Positions 55,545 through 64,000 of a stretch of 64,000 bases of DNA are shown piece by piece. The stretch lies in assembly GCF_963966145.1 (NCBI RefSeq), contig NC_091050.1, positions 1,860,001-1,924,000 on the forward strand, given 5' to 3'. This DNA comes from Tenebrio molitor (taxonomy: Eukaryota; Arthropoda; Insecta; Coleoptera; Tenebrionidae). The position numbers and the translations under genes were made by a program. The notes beneath the pieces were generated by a model, which worked only from the letters and a program-made list of their open reading frames with translations, ran no database searches and was not told the DNA's origin. Within the stretch, counting starts at the first letter, position 1. Every line of letters starts with the position of its first letter.

Positions 55545-58500
55545 ATGCCGTCCTCCAACAGTCTCAAGAAGGTGCCGACGAGGTCCCTCAGCAAGCAAGA
55601 CGAGCTGCTCAACATCCAGACCCAGTACTTCGTCAAGCTTGAAGACCTGAAGCTGACCAGGAGGCAGAAATGCCAGAGGTTCCTCTACGACCCCGAGACG
55701 AAGAAGATCTTCGGAAGAACGGCGGCCAGTTGGTGTGAGTACTTCGGAGCATTTTTGTTTTTTTTAGTTTTGTTCGAGTGAATCACGAGGGTGGTCATGT
55801 AAAAATTGGGACGATCGTTTAAATAGGATGTCAAGTAATATGCATGCTCTTAATATTTATTACAAAATTGCTCGTTTTTTAAACTGTCTAGGACTGTGGC
55901 TAAATCGTTCTACTTAAGCTACTAAATAGGTACTAATTGAATGACACATGAAGACGGCCGGTTTCGTGTGGTTTCAATCGAGGGTTTTAATAAACCGCGA
56001 ACGGAAGCCCTCGGGTTAATTGTTCTTGAACGGGCACGCTTTTTTCGTTTGATTGAAATTAAAATTGTCCCGGTGGGGTTGTCCCAGTATTGTGAATCTC
56101 GATTCACGACTGGGTTTATTGTGACGATACAAAGGGCCGGAAGTGACATCAGATTTTTTCATTTCAACCGTTTTTATTCCAGCATGCACCAAACGCGATG
56201 GTCAACTGGGCTCGTTATGATTTCAAAAATTGATAATCACCTACAGAACGTATGCGGGAAGATAAATTTCCCGCGTTCGCACCAACAGCAAAGTGCTCAC
56301 GCGGGAAATTTCTTCCCGACAAAGTTAGGTATATTATTTTTTGTACCTAATTGAAAAATATTTAAAAATAAAATTAAAAACCTAAATAATTTAACATTAG
56401 TATTTTTTTTACTATTGGTTTGGTAGGACTTTCAGCACTGATGGCTAAATTATTCTTGATCCATATTTTTTTCTGTTTCTGCTATAATTTTATTTAAAGT
56501 GAATTCACGTTTCCGTGTGTCTTACGTCATTTAATACCAACCTTTGCCCTAGTTTCTGTTGCAAAGTAAAAAACATCGGGGTGCGGGAAACACGTTTTCA
56601 CGCATTTCGAGGATAACCGGGAAATAGGTACCTATTTTAAGGCTATGAATACAAAAAGTTCAATAAACTTATAGGTAGATATCAACTAACATCATCAGTC
56701 AGCATTACTATTATTGTAGATATCTAAACTAGATTTGATTCAGTAAATAAACAATAATAATACAATTGTCAAAATGTCGTTTGTGGCACGTCGCAGATAG
56801 CTAACTTAGTGGAAAACTTATTTTAGTGTTTAAAATTTTTTAATGTTTTTTAAACTGGTTGGCAACTTGTAGAGCTGTTCGCAAACTACAAATCAGGTGT
56901 GGATCTCTATTTTTCTCTTTATATTTATTTATGAATGAAACGAAGTCAAGGTTTGTAAGGCCAATAGGTACAATCAATAAATGTTTCCAAATCGTCAATT
57001 ATTCAATTACTCTTGTTATGTTGTCGAACTGAGTCCACCTGACTTTACCTTGTTTCGAAATTTAATCCCCAACTGGAATCTTAGTTTTCAAAACAATCTG
57101 TTTTGTTTTTTTGTTTTTTTTTTCAAATCTTTCACTTTTGGCTAACTCCCTTTTTTATGTAATATCCAAAGTGTCTTTAAAAAGTCTTGTGGAATTCGAA
57201 AATATTTGATTTTTGCCGCTCTGGCGCATATTGTGGTACCAAATAGAAAAACAGAGGTTATGTAAGTCCATTAATGACAGTTGTAAAGTGAAAAGTAATT
57301 AGAATACAGAAAAACTGAAGACAGACAACTAAGACGTGGAACTCATAACTGACGCTAAAATTTAATAACTTTACATTTGACTATTGACATCTGATTTGAC
57401 AGCTTGACATAGTTCGACACAATAAAATTATACAGCCACACTTTGGGTTTTCCCCAAAATATAAATACGTCCACGGTATTTATTGCTTTATGATCATTGA
57501 AGAGGAAGACATAATTCTAGGATTTTTCCAAATGGAAACGCAAAAATAAATTTTATTATGAGTCCACATAAATCAATCACAATGCCGTCCCTTTAATTTG
57601 CTACCCTTTCAAACTTATTGCTGCTCGAGCTCGCGTCTGCGTCCTCCTTCACCCACAATACAAACAAATACCGCGCACTAACAGGCAACCAAACCAGCAT
57701 GTCATTGTTCCTGTTGCCCACCACCGACGGTCGTACCGCAAGAAACCATCCGAGTCGAAGTTTGCCGACCTCACCTGAATGGGTTGGCTTGCACCTACGG
57801 ACACCGCTACCAGCGTCCAGTGTTCGTGGTAGGGATGGTTGGCGTGTAAGGTGTGGTGTTTTGGTGGCCGAGACTGTTTTCCTTATTTTTGTGCGTGTGT
57901 TTTGTACTTTCGGTGGAGATGACGTCCGGCAAGCAGTACCCCCGTTCGTCCGTGGAGTTCTACACGAGGAAGCTGCACGACAAAGAGAAAGGCACCTACA
58001 TGGGGAGGTCGCCGACGAGCTGGGGTGCGTTGGGAAAGAAAGTTTGTTTACAATGTCCACGCTGTCGCGTTCTGATGGTGCGTCGGAGGTTGACCCCTGG
58101 GGCAGAAATTAATCCAATCGTGACAATTAAACCGTTGCACGACGGGGTCTAACTTATCAAGATTAAATTAAATTAAATATCGTGGGTCATGTTTTTAAAT
58201 ATCTCGAAAATTACGCGTTAATTATTATTTGAATTGTGGAAACCGTTAAGTTGGCGAACACGCACCGGTTGGGAGTTTTTAGTGTGTTGTTTGCTGGGGC
58301 CGGAGAAAATCTAATGGTTTTTCGGGATTTTCAACTGTTGAAAAATAAAGAACGCGGAGTGTGAGTAATGACTTAATGAGTAATACAACGAATTAAGGCG
58401 TGTTTTGTCGCAAAAGTTCAACATTCCCGAAGAAAAGCTTCGATTGTTGTTCTAATTCCCATCTCGGTGCTACGAGTAATATGGACTAATTACACAATTT

Positions 58501-61417
58501 TGTCCAAAAATAAAATAATTTTTGGAAAAATACGATAAATCTGATTCCAGGCTATAGAATTTTTTCAATAATAACATTTTGAGAGCCCCGAAAAAACATT
58601 AAAAATTTTGTATAATGTATCTGGACAAAATACATCATTTTAGATTGTTTTCAATTTCCGTTGTCAAAGTGTCTTTTATTAATTAAAAAAAAAAAAAACA
58701 GTGGCGTCGCGTTTAGTAGTAAAGCTGGTAAATTATCCATTCTTACGAATGTAAAATGTTGGTCTTTTTTATTTTATAAATTCTCTCAATTATCAGATAA
58801 TAATGATTATTTCCTTCATGTGTCTAGCAACCAATTACGTGACAAATATTGACCAATCAAAACGAGAAAACAAAAAATAACCCGATTAAATGTCTCTAAA
58901 ATGCGTACTGTGCAATAATCTGATAAAAAATATCGGTACCTGTTTTTTTTTTAATTATTTTGAATAAAAAGGATTGGAAATAATGCGTTTGTTTTCATTC
59001 TATTCAGGAAGTAATCAGCCGTATACCCCTCGTGCAAAATTTTAATATCGGCAATTTTTTTGCTAATGAACTCAAACATCCATAAATTATTCGGTCAGAA
59101 GACCAATTAGGTACATATTATCAAATAAAAACCCTCGACTTCGTCTCGTGCTCTTATTTGAAAATAATTGGTCTTCTGACCTCATTTATGGATGTTGTCT
59201 ACGCCCATCGTAGAGGACGCCCATGCATTTACATTATGTAGGATTCCGCTACGACATGACCGATAATTTGCAACGCCCGCTCTGATTTGTTTTCTTTTTG
59301 ATCACTTTGTATACATGTTGTGTCAGAGTGTCAAACTAGACGTGAAACGATTTTGTTGATGTTGGCCCAAAGTATTTTTTATTTGTGGCCGTCTTGTACT
59401 TGTCAAATTAAGAGTGTATTTTGCGAATTAAAAAAATACTTTCATTATGTGTGAAAACTTTTTTTTCATAGAAGAAAATATTTTTTAACTGTATAAGAAA
59501 GAACTTGATAAGTTTCCTACAAGTGCGACGTAGAAAAGAAACATAATAAAGAGCGTTCAAAAACAATTCTGGTCATTTGGCCTAGGGCTTGCTTTTGTTT
59601 CCGTTAATATGGCGTAGCTTTGCCAACTGTCAAACCGCAGATGTCAAACTTCATTTATTTAGCTAACAACCAGCGGTGTGAATGATTTCTTTTGCAAAAA
59701 AAATCAGTTTCTTTTACAACTAACCAACGACTTGCTTGACCACAAATTTTTTGAACGCTCGATATTTTTAAAATTTTGTGTCATTCCCCCCTTTACATTG
59801 TACTTTGTGACGTTGCGAAAAACACAAAAAACACACATCTGCAAAAATCAGTCAAGTTTCACTTGAATTTCCGGTTCTGCTTCGACCCCCTTTTTTACAT
59901 CAGCACAAAAATTCTTTTGTGCAGATTGCAACAGACTTTCCGGTAATCCTTCATTATCTATGTCTCACGTATTCATATTGGAACTTCGTGAGTAACCATT
60001 ACAGAACGCTTTTTATCAATAAGAATACTCAGTAACATGAGGTTTAGGTTACTTTATCTTCGATGGATCGCGGGTGAGTAAGTTTAGGAAGAATTTTGTG
60101 TGCCGCAAACACGATGACACTTGTGCAAATTATGTGCGGCACGAGCTGGTTGGTGCAGAGGTGAAGCGTCGCAACGTTAATAAGAATTACTATCGATGAG
60201 TCATCGTCCAGACGCAGATAATAAATTGGAAACGATCTACCACTCCCGTGGGGTTGCGCCCCTAGTTTGAGAATTAATTTGTATCGGGTTAACAATTGTT
60301 TCTTAGCCTCACGAAGTTTCAACGCAAAATTCGCATTTTGATATTTTTGGAATAAGTTGTAGTTTTTGTTAGTTTTGTCATGGAAAGAGAAAATAATAAC
60401 GAATTAGTACCAAATTACGAATTAATTGGTAAAAAATTGCAGCCAAAATCGGCCTCTTCTACTTGGTTTTCTACGGCATGCTCGCCGCCCTCGTCGCCAT
60501 CTGCATGTGGGTCTTCCTGCAGACCCTCGACCCCCGCATCCCTAAATGGCAACAGGAGAGCTCCATCATAGGCACGAACCCCGGCCTGGGCTTCCGCCCC
60601 ATGCCCAAGAACAACGAAGAGAGCACGCTGATCTGGTTGGAAGGCACCAACAAAGCCAACTATCTGAACTGGTACGACAACATAATGGAATTTCTGGACA
60701 GTGAGTTGCCTTCCGTCCTCCCTCCGCTGCCCCGTTCACTCTTTCCGTTCCAGAGTACTACACGCCTGGTAAGATCGAGAAGGGCAACGCCTACCTCAAG
60801 ACCTGCTCGTACACGGAGCTGGCCAGCCCGACGGAAGTGTGCGAGGTCGACGTGAAGGACTGGGGCGACTGCAGCAGGGACCAGTTCTTCAACTACTACA
60901 GGAGCTCGCCCTGCATATTCCTCAAGCTGAACAAGATCTACGGCTGGACGCCCGACTACTACGACGACCCCAACGATCTTCCGGCGGACATGCCCAAGAA
61001 CCTCAAGGAGCACATCCGCAACATCACCAGACCGGAAGAGGTACTCCCAGTTTTCCCGGACGCGAACGCAACTAATTGTTTTGTAATTTTAGCGGAAGAA
61101 CATTTGGGTGTCGTGCGAGGGGGAGAACCCCGCCGACGTGGAGTACCTCGGCCCCATCAAGTTCTACCCCTCGGTCCAGGGCTTCCCCGGGTACTACTTC
61201 CCGTTCCGAAACTCGGAGGGCTATCTGAGCCCCCTCGTGGCGGTCAGGTTCATGAGGCCAGTCTGTGAGTGTCTCTTTCACCCCCTCGCTCGTTCCTGAT
61301 CTTTCTGTTCCAGCCGGAATCGTCATCAACATCGAATGTCGAGCTTGGGCGAAGAACATACGCTACAATCGAGCGGACAGGATGGGTTCGGTCCATTTCG
61401 AACTCTTGATCGACTAA
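55545..61417 (+). CDS. nrv: Na+/K+-ATPase beta subunit (nervana-like), full length
   Basis: Exons: 1a 55545-55734, then common exons 60443-60700, 60754-61040, 61093-61264 and 61314-61417, giving 336 residues. It is the type II beta subunit that helps the alpha subunit fold and reach the plasma membrane. The basic tail ends FGRTAASW; the membrane span is IGLFYLVFYGMLAALVAICM; then RPMPKN and the ectodomain. Six cysteines in three pairs are visible: TCSYTELASPTEVC, DCSRDQ...SSPCIF, and VSCEGE...NIECRAW. Other family blocks are YYFPFRNSEGYLSPLVAV and the end AWAKNIRYNR. Exon 1a is joined in phase 1 after SW. An alternative first exon (57919) gives a different tail, as in Drosophila nrv2. No damage seen. 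Which nervana paralogue it is cannot be decided here. Confidence 0.96.
56249..56322. repeat. Hairpin in the beta-gene intron
   Basis: TGCGGGAAGATAAATTTCCC and GGGAAATTTCTTCCCG pair over about 20 bp, around an ACCAACAGCAAAGTGCTC loop. Confidence 0.55.
57919..58024 (+). CDS. nrv: Alternative first exon 1b of the beta-subunit gene
   Basis: ATG at 57919 encodes 35 residues (MTSGKQYPRSSVEFYTRKLH...) ending GRSPTSW plus one base, then a GTGCGT donor. Splicing to 60443 gives TSWAKIGLFY in frame and a 308-residue isoform with a shorter tail. It must have its own promoter in the intron after exon 1a. The phase and the SW junction are identical to exon 1a. Confidence 0.9.
59077..59194. repeat. Foldback in the beta-gene intron
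   Basis: AACATCCATAAATTATTCGG and GGTCAGAAGACCAATTA pair with TAATTGGTCTTCTGACC and CATTTATGGATGTT. The centre is CCTCGACTTCGTCTCGTGC. Confidence 0.75.
59195..59314. mobile_element. Fragment of the inverted-repeat element found at 30795
   Basis: Inverted relative to 30795-30905. Shared blocks are the TCGGTCATGTCGTAGCGGAAT sequence (as complement) and the terminal TGATTTGTTTTCTTTTTGATC. The other terminus is missing. Confidence 0.65.
60044..60322 (-). CDS. Possible small membrane protein nested in the beta-gene intron (92 aa)
   Basis: I do not recognise it. An uninterrupted ATG-to-TAA frame on the minus strand has better base composition than the flanking intron. It has a basic N-terminal helix (MKLREAKKQLLTRYKLILK) and hydrophobic segments (SIVILINVATLHL and VPHIICTSVIVFAAHKIL). 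It would be an intronless gene on the opposite strand, 120 bases from the common exon at 60443. It could still be a chance frame. Confidence 0.35.
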   Translation of the reverse strand: MKLREAKKQLLTRYKLILKLGAQPHGSGRSFPIYYLRLDDDSSIVILINVATLHLCTNQLVPHIICTSVIVFAAHKILPKLTHPRSIEDKVT

Positions 61418-62176
61418 ATCGAGTGCCTTATTTAAGAAATATTCAAGTTTATTTTATTTTGTTCTTTATTCGGCGCGCCGCTCGAGACGATGGTTCAAAC
61501 TCCTCCTCCAAAACCAAAATGTCTTCTCGGCGAGGTCGTTCGAAACCGTCGACTCGAGGCGTCGTGCCATCATGACATAGTCGAGTCTTGACGAGCTTCT
61601 AAGTATTATACGAAACAAATCGTTCCATTTGAAATGGACCCATAGTTTATTTTTTTGTTGGTAGTTGGCAGCACGTGAGGATCGCAGACTTGCCAAAGAA
61701 TCTCATGGGTTTTACTCGGCAACTATAATCGTAATTTTTATTGAAATTTTAATTGTGTTCGTAGTTTTAATTAATAATAACAAGGATAATGCTGACATGT
61801 CTATTTCTTTCGGATGCGATGTGTACAACTGACAGATGTATCTTGTTTATTTTGTTATTATTCAGTGTTTTAAATAAAGATTTATTATTTATTATGCCAG
61901 CTTTATTGCATTTCCTACACAGAAATACCACCGAAATCAAAAGAAACAATTTTGTGAACAATCTGCGTCAAAGAAAAACATGAACTTGCTAATTGGTACT
62001 CCTACTCCTACTTTTTTGTTATTTGACAAAAACATCACTCCAGATAACTTTCATGCGATAAGAACAGGTCGTCTTGGTTCATGCGAACCCGATCGTAGAT
62101 TATTTCACTTCTAAACTGTTGACTCGTTGAAGCTTCAAATAAGCAAGAAAGAGCAAACGAATTATTAAAAAGTACT
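61418..62176. other. Spacer between the two beta genes
   Basis: The first part should be the 3' UTR of the full beta gene; an AATAAA lies near 61875. No exon encoding an RTxxSW-type tail for the next gene was found on the plus strand. Confidence 0.45.
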
Positions 62177-63950
62177 ATGCGTAATATCGGTATGCAAGGT
62201 ACAGTACCATTTTTCTTATTCAGACGACCCAAATGAATTTCTGTCCTTGCAGCGCAACTAATCTTAATCTGCCTGTTCTTGTACGCCCCGTGGATCAGTT
62301 GCGGCAAAAATTCCAGCTTTAGTGAGTCCAAATGCGCCTATTTAAAAAATTGTAATAGTGTCAGTTTCAGAGTTGGAATTTAGGCCGCTTCCACAGGAAG
62401 ATGGTGGTACCTTGATCAGGTATAAAGCCGGCAACGCGTCGTCCTATTGGAAACAAGAACTAGACAAGTTTTTGAAACGTAGGTTGCCACAATGTGCGCG
62501 TGGTACTTGAGGTACTACCGTTGCGATACATTGAGGTATCACCGTTGCGATACAGTTTTGTTGTTTTTCAGCCTACACCCAAAACAACCAACTTGAAAAC
62601 GCCGTAGCTTGCGGCAGAGACCCACCAAGGAAGAATCAATTTTGTCACTTCGACATCAAAACCATAGCTCCGCCGTGTACTGCAGAATATCAATACGGAT
62701 TTGGTAGTTCTAGTGGTGGTCCGTGCGTCTTTCTCAAACCGAGCCAAGTAGAATAAATTGCACAGTTAAACTTCGTCCAGCGAGAGATTGGGAGATTTAA
62801 AATTTTATTTAATTAACTCAACACTACAAAATGCAATAGAATACATTAATTACAGCATAATTTCAGGGCAAAAATGTTACTACTTGAAGGATATATTTCA
62901 AATTTTACGTGCGCTAAGTACCTACTACTTTCTCTACATAAAATTTAGTGATAATATTTATGTCAACCAATCTCTCGCTGGACAAACTACAGATGTTTAC
63001 GCTGGTGTGAATTTTTTTAGATCTCTGGATGGGTTCCTCAATGCTACAATAGTACCACCGTGCCTCAGGATATGCCTGAGAACCTTCGAACGGACATAAT
63101 CGAACGGGAACAACACCCAATGGTACATACTAAATGCGAGTGGTATTACAGATACTTACGTTAAATGTGTGTTGCAGCCCGATGTAGTTTGGGTGGAATG
63201 CCACGGTGAGACTCCTCCTGACCGGGAAAACGTCGGTCCCATGGTCTATTTTCCCCTACCAGGGTTCCGCGGGGTATATTTCCCTTTTACTGGTATTGAA
63301 GGGTACTTGAGTCCGTTGGTGGCGGTGCATTTCAAAAAACCGACACGTAATGATACCGATTATTTGTTTTTTCAGGACACGACACGTATTATAACCGGCT
63401 TGTTTATTTCATTACATTATGAAAATGTTTCGGAGAAAGAGCCAATTTCCGCGGATGAGCGCGCCACAAAACAGGCGCTTCACGCCCGGTAATAATCAAT
63501 GCGGAATATAACAACACTAAACACAAATACAACGAACGATAAGGAAAATATTCAAGAATTTCATTTAAAAGCAGCAAAAAACAAATCGTTTTTTAACTTC
63601 AAATTCAAAATGTCATTTGAACAAGAAAAATGCTCGGTGACAAAAACTGAACGTGAATAATATCCCCAAAAAGCGCCCGTACACTAGCGCTCTGCGGGGA
63701 TCACTCAAACTACACTTTTGAACAGACCGGTTAGAATTCTGTGAATTAGAATATAGCTGGTTCAGAATGAGCGTTGAAAAATAGTTTGAAGTGATTTGTT
63801 TTGAACCAGAAACACCAAGTAAGGCACTACAATTTGACGTTTGCAGGTGGCGTCCTGATCAAGGTGGAATGCAAGGCATGGGCTAAAAATATCGTCCACG
63901 GTGGAGAGGAAAAAGTGGGAATGGTGAAGTTCGAGCTGTGGGTCGATTGA
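62177..63950 (+). CDS. Na+/K+-ATPase beta paralogue with minimal cytoplasmic tail (249 aa)
   Basis: Seven exons: 62177-62198, 62253-62321, 62371-62478, 62572-62747, 63021-63122, 63178-63346, 63847-63950; all phases fit. The ectodomain aligns with the upstream gene: LEFRPLPQEDGGTLIRY, PCVFLKPSQISGW, VPQDMPENLR, FPFTGIEGYLSPLVAVHF and the end VECKAWAKNI. All six paired cysteines are present plus one extra (PQCYN). The tail is only about seven residues (MRNIGMQ) before a hydrophobic segment (LILICLFLYAPWISCG), which could be a short anchor or a cleaved signal peptide. The RTxxSW motif is absent. The first mini-exon is inferred. Exon 4 ends in a GTAGAA donor. Spacing and order suggest tandem duplication of the beta gene. 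Confidence 0.82.
62494..62555. repeat. Short tandem repeat (about 24 bp, two units)
   Basis: GAGGTACTACCGTTGCGATA and GAGGTATCACCGTTGCGATA follow each other inside an intron of the beta paralogue. Confidence 0.7.
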
Positions 63951-64000
63951 ACAGAACATTCAAAACTTTTTTATCCGTTTTTTGTAAAAGTGAAGTTCTG

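Noticed and set aside
60380..60442. ATG just before the common beta exon as an extra first exon
   Set aside because: It reads into the exon in the wrong frame and the polypyrimidine/AG acceptor lies between.
62035..62331. 98-residue minus-strand frame
   Set aside because: It overlaps exons 1-2 of the beta paralogue on the other strand and has no features of its own.

Overview
The window looks like nuclear DNA of an insect. It is AT-rich, genes have short exons with GT-AG introns, transposons are abundant, and the proteins have insect-type orthologues (brainiac, nervana, CYP4, PDE12, LAMP1). A beetle would fit, but the sequence alone does not prove the order. No bacterial, plasmid or phage gene was seen.

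Layout: 1-11,206 is a transposon nest. A complete, apparently young Ty3/gypsy element (1192-10764, coding strand minus) has 2,145-bp LTRs and an AATG target duplication, and it sits inside a small TA-flanked inverted-repeat element. 11,206-24,900 is mostly gene-poor. It holds a tRNA-related SINE, a dispersed repeat, foldbacks, one small plus-strand ORF (13648-13866) and one likely first coding exon on the minus strand (20729-20841). 24,922-25,501 is a FAM210-like mitochondrial protein. 25,883-34,596 holds two tandem CYP4 P450 genes with matching exon structure; the second has a 3.7-kb first intron full of transposons. 36,999-40,406 holds the divergent pair brn and PDE12.

40,419-42,094 holds two unusual minus-strand genes. 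They encode only the cytoplasmic tail and membrane span of a Na+/K+-ATPase beta-like protein, with no ectodomain. LAMP1 (43545-52700, minus) has two large introns that carry repeats and a dead LINE fragment. From 55,545 to the end lie a normal Na+/K+-ATPase beta gene with two alternative first exons (nervana-like) and, directly behind it, a beta paralogue that keeps the ectodomain but has almost no cytoplasmic tail.

The most notable theme is therefore a cluster of Na+/K+-ATPase beta-related genes split by architecture: tail plus membrane only, full length, and ectodomain with minimal tail. All share a phase-1 intron at the same point of the beta fold. The second theme is the dense layering of TA-flanked inverted-repeat elements and foldbacks, and a classical GGGAAAC frameshift signal in the gypsy element. 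Exon borders were derived by hand from splice consensus, reading frame and family alignment; no search or transcript data were available.
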